This document shows positions 10,607 through 20,270 of a DNA stretch of 64,000 bases, piece by piece. The notes beneath the pieces are model-generated. The model was not told where the DNA came from and ran no database searches. It worked only from the letters and a program-made list of their open reading frames with translations. Position 1 is the stretch's first letter, and each line of letters begins with the position of its first letter. The translations under genes and the position numbers were made by a program. This DNA comes from Torymus aiolomorphi (Eukaryota; Arthropoda; Insecta; Hymenoptera; Torymidae). The stretch covers positions 123,088,810 to 123,152,809 of the forward strand of contig CM070876.1 of assembly GCA_036365515.1 (NCBI GenBank), given 5' to 3'.

Positions 10607-12643
10607 CATTAGTAGATATAGATTTATATGTATTTACTGTATATAATATTATATTATTATAGATAAGATATAAAGTTGTTTTACACTGTCTTTTTCATAA
10701 ACTTTTCTCGGACTTCTATTTTTCTTCCTAAGCAATTTTTTTAAACTAGTTTATATATTTACCCTAATAAAATATTTATTTAATTTATTATTCTATATTT
10801 ATTCACATAACCTATAAAAGAAATATAATTAGAAACAAATTATTAAATATAGAATAATCTGCTAAAAAGAATTAAAATACATATAGTATTTCCTAATTTT
10901 AAATTTTAATATGCTGATACAGTGACTGTAAAAGATATAAATTCTAGTAAAAGTGGCTCGAATATGAAACAACTTGATTCATAGAATATCTTAAGTTTGC
11001 GATTTCTTCTGCATGGTTGTAAATTGTTCTCATGTTAACTTTTCATTTATGTACTCACTTACATTTTATATTAAACGAGGAGATTACGTAACTTTCCGAC
11101 CTTTGAATTCATCCAGCTAATGCATGATTTTATAATAAAAAATTTGAAACCCGTGTTCCAGGGTTTTCCATCATAAGCCCTGAGTTCATATATAATCACC
11201 TAATTACCTTATTTTAACATTTATTCTCTTATAACTTTCTTATTGTGCCACTTTTTTCATTTTAATTATTAACTCTCTTTTCTTTGTCTGAAATTTATTC
11301 ATTTCAACTTATAATAATAATCCATATTACACTTTCATAGGAGCACATGTACAAGTTTCACATGGAAAAACACAAAATGTTCCAAAAATTTCAACTTGTG
11401 CCACAAACCCATGGTATTTATTCCATTTCCACTAATTTGCATTACGTGTCGAATTTTGCACGTATAATTCATTTTCAAAACACTACGCCATGATCAGAAG
11501 TATCTGATTTTCTTAAGAGCCCATAGAAAAATATTACACAATAAGAAAACACAACATTTTTTTATTTTTATAAAAAATGCTCGTTACGTACATTATTCAT
11601 TTACACATAGATTTACTGTTCATTCAGTAACAGATTCCCTATTACTGCATTGTTGTTATGAATAATATTCACTTCATAACAATAGTTTTTAAATCTTGTT
11701 TTTTATTGAATATACTTGGATATTAATTTTTTTACAAATATGCACCTTCACAACCTTTTCAAATACAGCTGACAATTGATGATGAATAATTAGGTTGCTC
11801 CAAATTTTATTATAAGCAATGTCATCCAGCTGTTATTCTATCCTTCTCTCTGTATAATACAGCTCCCCAGTTTGAAAGGTATTGATCCTTCTCTTGAGCT
11901 GAAATGCAAGCACAAAGAATTCAAATTCTTACAAAATAACAATGTAAAAGATTTATGAAAATATTTATACTTATCTAATAGACATCGAAGCTCCAACTGT
12001 GATCAAGAAAATAAAATTTAATCTTTCCAGTTATCTTCTTTCAAACAATACTTTGATACACTTTTGATTACTTGTAGTTGATTTAGATAATATTAGTAAA
12101 TAAAGTTACACATTCATAGACAGTGCAATATACATGAGCAGCCACTGATCGTTTGGATGTCACATTAGAATTAGAACGACTGACAAGTTAGGGTTACAGC
12201 CCCTCAAGGAACATGTACTGTTCCTCATATATACATAGATATAGTAACCCATGTTATTACTGTATTTGTTCCGTTTTTTTTTTGCGCTGTGACGTAGTCT
12301 TTTTTCCCTTTATATACCACGTTTTAATCTCGCCCAGAGGGCTGTATGATCGCGTTACTCCCTTTAATTCGCACAATACCCACAAAGCTCGCGAACTCTA
12401 ACACCCACCCCACAGTCCAAACGCGCGGGTCGCGTGGCCAAATTTTAATTTAATTTGGGGCGCCAGGCCACAGGCCGCGTCTAGAAACCTCCTTGCCAAG
12501 GCTGCTTCCTGGCTAGACTCCAATCTCTTGGCGTGGAATTTCGGTGACGACCTGGGGCGGTCGGAAACCTCAGCGAAACCTATGACGATGGGTAACGGAC
12601 GGCACACGGAAACATTCAAATAAAACTCTAAAATCCCGGGGAA
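10607..12643. other. A/T-rich intergenic DNA, no gene recognised
   Basis: No ORF of note until about 12213, and the ORFs at 12213-12401 and 12398-12619 lack recognisable domains. Positions 12200-12265 resemble one half of the palindromic element at 18958-19370: they share AAGGAACA, CTGTTCCTC, ATATAGATATAG and AACCCATGTTATT. They are probably a relic of that family. Positions 12300-12620 are GC-richer. Confidence 0.45.
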
Positions 12644-12814
12644 TTAAGGGGGTCAGACACCTTTACAATTTTCTTCATAAAATAACCTGAAAAAAATTAA
12701 TTTTCATAATTAGAAATATTTAGAAGTAATATCCTAAAAATATTATCAATTTATGATAAAATGAGACCCAAAAAAAAAATTTTGATCGATTTTAACCAAA
12801 TATATGACCATTTC

Positions 12815-13161
12815 AAAATTTTTGCTCTGCCGTCGACTCCACATTCAGGAACTGCACATATTTTAATGAGAGAGGTCCTAAAATTTTGGTTTTTTATATG
12901 ACTATTGACTGAAGAGTTATACGTATCGAATTTATTTGATTAAATCATTTTTTACGGTCAAAAATTGCTAAAAAATCTTAAATTTAAGTGAAATTCAGAT
13001 TTTTTAGCAATCTTTGACCGTAAAAAATGATTTAATCAAATAAATTAGATACATACAACTCTTCAGTCAATAGACATATAAAATCCCAAAATTTTAGGAC
13101 CTCTCCCATTAAAATATATGCAGTTTCTGAATCTGGAGTCGACGGTAGAGCTCAAAATTTT
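12815..13161. mobile_element. Palindromic MITE-like element, 347 bp
   Basis: Near-perfect inverted repeat. The left arm begins AAAATTTTTGCTCTGCCGTC and the right arm ends with its reverse complement, GACGGTAGAGCTCAAAATTT. The symmetry centre is near 12985-12990, so there is almost no loop and the whole element could fold into one hairpin. No coding capacity; no convincing target duplication seen. Confidence 0.85.
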
Positions 13162-13423
13162 ACATTATGTAGAAAACAGCTTTAAAGATAAAATTACTAA
13201 AATACTTCTTTGTTTCTTAACTCCATCTCTGCCCTGAAATACAAAAAAATATTGTTTTTCGCTCAAAATATTTTACATTTAGAACAAATATTCTGGTACC
13301 TCAGTATACGATCTATCAGACTTGTAAGCACGCGTAACAGTCATATCCACATCAGTCAGTCAAGTTTGTTAAGTGGTTTAATATGTAGATCCTTTGGTGC
13401 TTTTAAATCCATATGTTTTTAAT
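13162..13423. other. Residual sequence left of the copia insertion
   Basis: Includes a 70-codon plus-strand ORF (13210-13422) of unknown meaning. It ends one base before the AATCT target duplication of the copia element (13424-13428). It may be leftover of the TTAA-flanked element. Confidence 0.35.
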
Positions 13424-13428
13424 AATCT

Positions 13429-13688
13429 TGTTGAATAAAGGTACAACGGGGTGATAGGTAATATATAAGTTTATTGATAGACTTAGCCTAAGTTACATAA
13501 TAACCGTTCTCGGCGCAGGCTGGACACACAGTGAGTATCGTGGCCCGCGGCAGCGTCGCTCGCTGTTCTCGCATACCTCGTGACTCTCTCACGTACATGG
13601 AGTGGGGAGGCGTACATGTGTGTGTCGCGCGCTGTCTGTATCGCAAGTTCCTTTCGCACTATACAATATAATATGTATATTCTCAACA
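13429..13688 (-). repeat. copia 3' LTR
   Basis: 260 bp, TG...CA ends, direct repeat of 17910-18169. The A/G-rich tract just inside it (minus strand AAGGAGGCG, plus 13689-13698) is the likely polypurine tract. Confidence 0.93.
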
Positions 13689-13724
13689 CGCCTCCTTATA
13701 TTTATATGTAACATTTCATCAATT

Positions 13725-14519
13725 TCATTTTACATTTAGCAATTCTCTAAATTTAGTAAATTTTTCTTTGCATAGCGCCTTTGTAAAAATATCCGCAATA
13801 TTTTCATTTGAGTCAACCTTAACTATTTCAATTTCTTTTTCTTTTACACATTCGTGAACAAAATGATAATGTATTTCAATGTGTTTTGAGTTCTTTGTAA
13901 AGTTTCCATACTTTGCTATATTTATCGCACCTATATTATCTTCATAAATTTTAACTGGATTTCTTAATTTTAAATCAAAAATATTTATTAATTCTTTTAT
14001 AAATTTAACTTCACTCACAGCTTCTGATAAAGCTACATACTCTGCATACGTCGACGCTTTCGTAACACATTTTTGTTTCCGCGATTTCCAATCAATTACA
14101 TTTTCAAAAACTCGAATTACATAACCGGATGTCGACTTCCTATCAACATTATCTCCAGCCCAATCTGCGTCTACATAGCAATCAATTAACTCACAATTTT
14201 TATTTCTTTTATATTGTAAACTTAATCCTTTGGTTAAATACAAATACTTTAAAATTCGTAATGCATATTTCCAGTGTGTCTCGGTATAGCAATTTTGGAA
14301 TCTACTCAAATAGTTTACGCTATGATTAATTTCTGGTCGAGTACCAGAACTTACATATAATAATGCGCCAATTAAGTTCCTATATTTTATACTCGGCTCA
14401 CATTCCTCAGTCTTCTCAATTTTCAAGTTACTTTTCATCGGAGTACTATATAATTTACTGCCTTTTATTTTAAATTTAGTTGCTAGTGACTCAATATATT
14501 TTTCTTGACTTAATTTCAT
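13725..14519 (-). pseudogene. pol: copia pol, RNase H region
   Basis: 264 residues. The connection domain contains YRNLIGALLYVSSGTRPEI, then RNase H with CYVDADWAGD, the substrate-binding STSGYV, KASTYAEYVALSEAV and YEDNIGAINIAKY. The first two acidic catalytic positions (DADWA and the E of AEYVAL) are present. RNase H degrades the RNA template during reverse transcription. The frame is intact to its stop but is out of register with the RT frame upstream, because of a frameshift near 14560. Confidence 0.9.
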
Positions 14520-14566
14520 ATTACCGTTTATATAATCATACTTTACGTTTATGCCTAGATACTCAT

Positions 14567-15163
14567 TTAATCTTTCATTTTGAAACGATCAGATAACAAT
14601 TTCTTTATTCTTTGTATTTTCTTTTCATCTTTTCCACAAATCAACAAATCGTCTACGTATATTAATAGGTAAACAATGTCTTCGTCTTTTCCATGAGTGT
14701 ATAGGCATAATCCTACATTACTTTTCCTAAAACCAAGTTTCATAACATACTCATCGAAACACTCATACCAGTCTCTAGGACTTTCTCTCAATCTATACAA
14801 CGCTTTTGATAATTTATATACTCTTTCTGTTCCATCCTTATAACCTTTTGGTTGATTGACATATACTTCCGTAGTTACTCTTCCATTTAAAAATGCTGTC
14901 TCTACATCCATTTGTTCTATTCTGAGCCCATTTTGGCAGCGATATGATAATAAAAGTTTTAACGTTTGATTTTTCGCAACTGGGGAATATATGTCATCAA
15001 TTACATCCGTTTGTTGAAAACCTCTTACAACTAGCCTAGCTTTGTACCTATTATCTGATTTTCTTGTGCATACCCACTTTACATCTATAATTTTTTTATT
15101 TTGTACTCTATCGACTATTTTCCACGTTTTATTTTTATTTATGCATTCGATTTCTTTATTCAT
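14567..15163 (-). pseudogene. pol: copia pol, reverse transcriptase region
   Basis: 198 residues. Begins with WKIVDRVQNKKIIDVKWVC and continues with RLVVRGFQQTDVIDDIYSPV, MDVETAFLNG (first catalytic Asp) and LLIYVDDLLICG (YVDD active site). The copia signature order is complete. The expected LYGLRQSPR is LYRLRESPR here, a variant of a normally conserved loop. A TAA just upstream (about 15170) separates it from the preceding frame, and a frameshift follows after RFKMKD. Confidence 0.92.
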
Positions 15164-15169
15164 GGCTTC

Positions 15170-15950
15170 TTACCAATTTTTACTCTCTTTACTATTCATC
15201 GCCTCCTCAAATGTACAAGACGTATCTACTCTGCAGTATCTTACATATATATTATAACTTTCCTTTTCTGGGTATCTTACGGGACTTTTCCTATCGCGCG
15301 AAGATTTTCGCGGAACTTTCAATGTTTCATTATTTGTATCGTTACATTTTCCCGAAGGTTGATGTAACGATATTATATTTTTCTTTTTCCTTAGCTTGTT
15401 GTTTTTTGTATTCATCCGCGTCTTCAAAAACATCATCCGATGAATCATCATCACGATCATTTTCTTCTCCTCTACTTGACTCGGGAGTAGAGGTAGAAGA
15501 AGATGAATGTTTTGTCTCTACTTCATCAAATCCTATATATTTTACGTTTTCCTCTACTATCTCTACATGTCTAGCAACAATTATTTTACTATTTATCAAT
15601 ACTCTATAGCCTACGTCACTATAACCTAATAAAATACCCATTTCTGCTTTCTTATCCCACTTAGAGAATCGATTTTGTTCTGGCTTTCTTACAAAAACTT
15701 TACTACCGTATAATCGTAAATGTTCTACATTTGGTTTTATCTTAAAAAATATTTCGTAAGGAGTTTTTCTTTCTATCGTGTTTGCTAGCGTACGATTTTT
15801 CAAATACGTCGTGGCACATATTATTTCTGACCAGTAACATTTGTGTACCTTTGCCTCTGCTAGTAAACAGCGCGCCATATTCATTATCGTTCTATTAAAT
15901 CTTTCAGCTGTGCCGTTTAATTCGTGTACATACGCTGGACAATTATTCAT
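15170..15950 (-). pseudogene. pol: copia pol, integrase C-terminal part and linker
   Basis: Frame 15950-15342 starts with AYVHELNGTAERFNRTIMN, which holds the catalytic Glu of the integrase DDE triad. It continues through KTPYEIFFKIKPNVEHLRLYG (the copia GKxGY-like C-terminal region) into an acidic, Ser-rich linker. A frameshift near 15400-15460 moves the reading into frame 15460-15170 (SSRDRKSPVRYPE), which ends at TAA before the RT domain. The single TAA at about 15984 separates it from the first integrase part. Confidence 0.88.
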
Positions 15951-15983
15951 AGTAATACCCTTTTCTTTGGCAAATTTATAAAA

Positions 15984-17084
15984 CTAATTGTTTAAATACT
16001 CTTTCCCGTTATCACACCTCAATATTTTGACTCTCTTTCCAGTTAAATTTTCAGTTTCATTTACAAATTGAACTAAGCAATCAAAAACTTCATATTTAGA
16101 TTTTATGCAATATACTTTAGCTATTTTGCTATAATCATCAATAAAAGAAACAAAATATCTTTCTCCCTTAAACCCAGTAGTTTTAAATGGACCGCATACA
16201 TCCGTATGTATAATTTCTAATATATCTTTCGCCTTTGTTCTATTATAACTAAATGGCAAGTTATGCATCTTATTTTCAATACAAGTTTTACATTTCATAA
16301 ATTCGGATTCAAGTTCATTTGGAATGCCCGTTAATAACTGTTGTTTACATATCGTATCTAAATATCTAAAATTTACGTGACCTAACAATCTATGCCATCT
16401 TTCCTTTTGACTCATGTTATAGTTTCGTTCGGCATTATTTACACATGCAACCTTGTATTTTAATTTACTTTTCATTTTATAAAGTCCGTTTTCTCTTATA
16501 GCTATCGCTGTAACCCTATTATTCTTATCAATAATTTTTGCAAAGTTTCTTTTAGAAAGAATAGTATTATTATTATCCGTTAATTTTCCATAACTAATTA
16601 AATTTGCTTTCATTTCTTTCGCGTAAAATACATTACTCATTTTTACTTCATTATATTTGCCGGACGCGTTAAAGTAACTTACTACCGTACCTATACTCGT
16701 TGCTTTTATCGGCCTATTATCTACTACGTAAATATTTACCGGTTCCTTAAGTTCAATACAATTCTCAAAATAATTTTCGTTATTTATTATATGATCAGAA
16801 CACCCGCTGTCGAGTATCCATTCAATTTCGCTAATACTTGACCTGTTTGTTTCGTTGGTGTACGCAACGTGTGTCGTCGCTGTCCATGCGCTCGTACCTT
16901 CGCCGCTCTGTTCACTCGTGCTGGTTCCTTGTTGTCCATGGAAATTTCCGCGCCCTCTGCCGTAGCTGCCTCTTCCGGCTCTACCTCGGCTGCGGCCCGT
17001 GTTGAGCCTCGCCATGTTCCACCGCCGCATCCCGCTTGGCTGCCATCTTGACATTCTCGTGCGAAATGCCCAGTTTTTCCGCAC
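15984..17084 (-). pseudogene. pol: copia pol, protease and integrase N-terminal/core
   Basis: After an RG-rich stretch comes the aspartic protease motif WILDSGCSDHI, then the integrase HHCC zinc domain (HRLLGHVNF...CKTCIENK) and the core with IHTDVCGPF (first Asp) and LRCDNGKEYLNN (second Asp). An in-frame TAA directly follows. The protease frees Gag and Pol products, and integrase inserts the cDNA. This frame differs from the gag frame, so a shift lies between about 16980 and 17040; copia normally encodes gag-pol in one ORF, so this looks like damage. Confidence 0.92.
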
Positions 17085-17698
17085 TTGTAGCAGCTTCCTT
17101 TTCTTGCGGCAAATACATTTTTCCTTTTTTCGCCATGTTGTTTTTGCTTTTTCATTTCGGCTGTTTTTATTTTATTTCTGACGTAGTCAGCCGTTTGATC
17201 TTCATTTTTTAATGTGTCTATCAAATCACCTATGTAGCTATACGATTCTGGCAATGTGTTGAGCATATAATTCAATTTTTCCATCTCACGAATTTTAGCA
17301 CTCGCGCCTTTTAACTCATTTACCGCTTTTTCAAAATCACTGAAAAATGCCTCAGAATCGCTATAGTTTCTTAATCTTAATTTCTCAAGTCTATTCCTGT
17401 AGACTATTTGTAACGCCGTTGATTCTTTCAAATACATACCGTCTAGTTTTTTTATTATTTTGTAAGCCGTTTCCTCTTCGCTCACAAATTCTAATTGTTT
17501 GTCCGAAATGGCACTATAAATTATATTTATTGCCTTCAAATCATTCTGAATCCATTCGTCTGCTTTATCTGATTCAATCTTTTCTCTTTCTATCACAATT
17601 TCACATTTTTTCAACTTCATGAACACTTGGATCCTCTTTTTCCACATACTGTAATTTTCTCCATCAAACACCGGTATCGAAACATCCTTTCTATCCAT
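16787..17698 (-). CDS. gag: copia Gag nucleocapsid protein
   Basis: Starts with MDRKDVSIPVFDGENYSMWKK at 17698, the usual start of insect copia Gag (capsid-like UBN2/DUF4219 fold). A single CCHC zinc knuckle, CYKCGKTGHFAREC, lies near residue 205. Gag packages the RNA in virus-like particles. The true Gag reading ends at the frameshift shortly after the knuckle; the last 70 or so residues of this frame are probably out of register. The remaining frame has no stop over about 230 codons. Confidence 0.88.
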   Translation of the reverse strand: MDRKDVSIPVFDGENYSMWKKRIQVFMKLKKCEIVIEREKIESDKADEWIQNDLKAINIIYSAISDKQLEFVSEEETAYKIIKKLDGMYLKESTALQIVYRNRLEKLRLRNYSDSEAFFSDFEKAVNELKGASAKIREMEKLNYMLNTLPESYSYIGDLIDTLKNEDQTADYVRNKIKTAEMKKQKQHGEKRKNVFAARKGSCYKCGKTGHFARECQDGSQAGCGGGTWRGSTRAAAEVEPEEAATAEGAEISMDNKEPARVNRAAKVRAHGQRRHTLRTPTKQTGQVLAKLNGYSTAGVLII

Positions 17699-17900
17699 TT
17701 CGTCTTCTTTGCTCTCGAACGTTCCTTCGTGTTCGGAATCTTCTTCTTCTTGCTTGACCTTCGGTGTTGTGGCTTCTTCCTTCGACTTGAGCGTTCCTTC
17801 GTGCTCGGAGTCTTTTTCTTCCCTTTTGTCAGGCGTCTTGATATAAGCTCTCTATCTTTTCCCTAAGGTTAAGATAGAGAGCTAAGAAAGAACCACTGAC
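17699..17900 (-). promoter_or_regulatory. copia untranslated leader
   Basis: About 200 bp between primer site and gag ATG. Contains a near-repeat of GAACGTTCCTTCGTG-like sequence (17718-17735 and 17788-17805 region), possibly a packaging structure. Confidence 0.4.
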
Positions 17901-17909
17901 CTGCTACCA
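17901..17909 (-). promoter_or_regulatory. copia primer-binding site
   Basis: Minus-strand TGGTAGCAG directly follows the 5' LTR without a spacer. It matches the complement of the 3' end of animal initiator tRNA-Met (...CTGCTACCA) over nine bases and diverges beyond. Confidence 0.75.
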
Positions 17910-18169
17910 TGTTGAATAAAGGTACAACGGGGTGATAGGTAATATATAAGTTTATTGATAGACTTAACCTAAGTTACATAATAACCGTTCTCGGCGCAGG
18001 CTGGATACACAGTGAGTATCGTGGCCCACGGCAGCGTCGCTCGCTGTTCTCGCATACCTCGTGACTCTCTCACGTACATGGAGTGGGGAGACGTACATGT
18101 GTGTGTCGCGCGCTGTCTGTATCGCAAGTTCCTTTCGCACTATACAATATAATATGTATATTTTCAACA
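17910..18169 (-). repeat. copia 5' LTR
   Basis: 260 bp, direct repeat of 13429-13688, followed by the AATCT target duplication at 18170-18174. Promoter and polyadenylation functions are expected here from family knowledge. Confidence 0.93.
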
Positions 18170-18174
18170 AATCT

Positions 18175-18954
18175 TTATCACATATATTAGATTCTTATAC
18201 ATATACTGAGGTAAATAAAGAATATGTTGAGAAATCCAAAATCCTTCATGCATGTAATGAAGCCAGTATCGCCATAGCCAAATGCTTGAAAAAAATGTTT
18301 ATAGCAGCAACATTCCTATATTGATCTTCTTTTAATGTCTGATAAGGTGAACTTTTTTACTTGTCCTTCATTATTCTTTTTCACATATAATATTATTACT
18401 TAATAAAGAGAATACGACTGATAGATATTTATTGCAGTGCATAACTGTTTTTACTTCAGAAAATACAATGTCAATTATATCATAGTGAGATTCAGGCAAT
18501 GGCTGATAATGGTAGCTTTCTAGCAGAAGCGAAGGTTCCATAACATTTTTCTGCACAATAGCATATCTTTCGCTTCCTTTAAAAGTTGATTTAAATCTGT
18601 ACACTAAATATTTTTTGTAATAGTCAATATAGACTTAATTTTTCTTTAGTATCAATCCCTGTTATTTTAAGTATAAAGTTTCCAATAAAAGTTCAAGTAC
18701 TAAAAGCTATTTCTAAAACATTAATTCAACTGTCACACGTATTATTCAAACACTTTTAAAAACTGATTTAAAATACTTTTACGTATTATAATACACTAAA
18801 TGTTTACTCCAAAATCCGTTGGAAACAATGAAAATTAAGAACAACACTTTGTATAGAAAAGGTGCTGATGCTGATATCACAGTGTTTATATGAAATGACA
18901 GCTGTGGATGTTTACATTGCTTGCGGACTTTTACATAGGTTAAAATCAGCTCTG
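18175..18954. other. Residual sequence right of the copia insertion
   Basis: The plus frame up to 18324 reads CNEASIAIAKCLKKMFIAATFLY; the minus ORF 18604-18371 reads SLLLESYHYQPLPESHYDIIDIVF. Neither is recognised. They could be fragments of the TTAA element's own gene or chance frames. Confidence 0.3.
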
Positions 18955-18957
18955 TTA

Positions 18958-19370
18958 CAGTGAATCCACATTGTATGCCGTATGCCGTATGCCGTATGCC
19001 GTCAGAAAAAAAGTTGTCGTCTGAAATCTATAGGATTTATAACTCTATGGTTATAAATCCTATGGGCCTTCACACAGCTCTGAGAAACAGATATAAAGTA
19101 CAAGAATAACATGGGTTAGTATATCTTTATATACGAGGAACAGCGAGATACACAAGGAACAAGAGTCTTGTTCCTTGCTGTTCTTCGTATATATAGATAT
19201 ATAACCCATGTTATTTTTGTACTTTATATCTGTTCCTCAGAGCTGTGTGACGGCCCTATAGGAATTGTAACCATAGAGTTATAAATATTATAGATTTCAG
19301 ACAACAACTTTTTTTCTGACGGCATACGGCATACGGCATACGGTATACGGCATGCAATGTGGATTCACTG
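18958..19370. mobile_element. Palindromic MITE-like element with ATGCCGT subterminal repeats, 413 bp
   Basis: Ends CAGTGAATCC...GGATTCACTG, flanked by TTA on both sides (18955-18957, 19371-19373). Next to each end lie four to five tandem heptamers (TATGCCG on the left, CGGCATA on the right). The arms meet near 19163 (ACAAGAGTCTTGTT), so the element is one continuous palindrome. A 3-bp TTA duplication is known for PIF/Harbinger, but the terminal CAGTG is not typical of it; the superfamily is open. A relic half-copy appears at 12200-12265. Confidence 0.85.
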
Positions 19371-19424
19371 TTACAATAAAGGAGTGAGCTGTGAGCCTGT
19401 AAGAGGCTTTCGTTGATAAACCAG

Positions 19425-19537
19425 GGGGGTGATTCTTAACCGATAAAACGCATCTCTTGTCTCTGTCTTACGCACTGATTTTGTATCTTCTATCTTTGCT
19501 GTTTTGGTTTATCTATCGGTTTAGAATCAGGCCCCAG
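19425..19537. mobile_element. Short MITE-like inverted repeat
   Basis: Left end GGGGGGTGATTCTTAACCGATA; right end, reverse-complemented, GGGGCCTGATTCTAAACCGATA, about 22 matching positions with a few mismatches. About 113 bp in total, no coding capacity, no clear target duplication. Confidence 0.6.
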
Positions 19538-19540
19538 GTT

Positions 19541-20270
19541 GTTACGGTGCCAACTTAACTACTATATAAGTTTTAAAATTAAATTTTTATTTTTGTCAAA
19601 AATACCGTCCATAAATTATATTATTTATTTTTTATCTTTGTATTAATGATTAAAATATTATTTTTGGATCTTTTAAAGTATATACAGACAGATATTTAGA
19701 GTGAGAATTTTAAATATATTAAGAACAGTGAAATGAAAAAAAAATTAGTAGAAATAATATATGATTATATAATTATGTATACAAGGGGAAAAATGTAATT
19801 TGAACAAAAAACAGATTAAAAGCTTTATCAGTGTTTTGTGTATCTTCTTAGAACAGAAATAGATAATGCTTTAAAACTAATTGGGACATATTCTACAAGT
19901 GTTTTTTTAGTAAAATATGTAATAAAAAGAAATTGATTTTCGCCATTCTAAAGGTGTCCGACGCCCTTAAATGGAAGCACAACCAAGTTTATTTTCGGCT
20001 TAATTTCTTAACGTCGCGTCACATAAATTCCGGCACTTGTTGCACGGGCGGTCGCCAGTTCAAACGCGCACGCGATTCAAGATGACCCCGCACTGGCCCA
20101 TATACACTCACACAACGCGCACACGCGAGAGAAAGCTTCGCAATGGTGCAACCCCGCGCTCGGAGCTGCCGCAGAAAAATACAAAGATTACTAAGACAAT
20201 TGAAGGGTCGGGGGCGGAAGATAAAGCCACCCGACGATAGCAACTTATTTCTTACCGTGACTATCCGGCG
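19541..20270. other. No gene recognised
   Basis: A/T-rich to 19948, then the right end of the TTAA element, then GC-rich DNA. Short plus and minus frames at 20019-20279 are open in several frames at once, as expected for GC-rich non-coding DNA. Confidence 0.4.

Larger units (their letters stand above)
13429..18169 (-). mobile_element. Complete Ty1/copia retrotransposon, coding region decayed
   Basis: 4741 bp between two 260-bp LTRs, both TGTTGAATAAAGG...TTCAACA. A perfect 5-bp target duplication AATCT sits at 13424-13428 and 18170-18174. Coding orientation is minus: gag, protease, integrase, reverse transcriptase, RNase H, the copia order. At least two stops (near 15984 and 15170) and frameshifts near 17000, 15400 and 14560 disable it, while the LTRs differ at only a handful of positions. 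Inserted into the older TTAA-flanked element. Confidence 0.95.
12648..19966. mobile_element. TTAA-flanked DNA element with nested insertions
   Basis: The left end reads TTAA (12644-12647) then GGGGGTCAGACACCTTTA (12648-12665). The right end, reverse-complemented, reads GGGCGTCGGACACCTTTA (19949-19966) followed outside by TTAA (19967-19970). The two 18-bp ends match at 16 of 18 positions. A TTAA target duplication is known for piggyBac and Kolobok elements; the GGG start fits Kolobok-like ends better than piggyBac. The 7.3 kb includes a 4.7-kb copia insertion and three palindromic elements, so the original body was about 2 kb. Short ORFs in the residual body (13210-13422 +, 18170-18324 +, 18371-18604 -) are unrecognised and might be transposase remnants. 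Short ends leave some risk of chance pairing. Confidence 0.55.
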
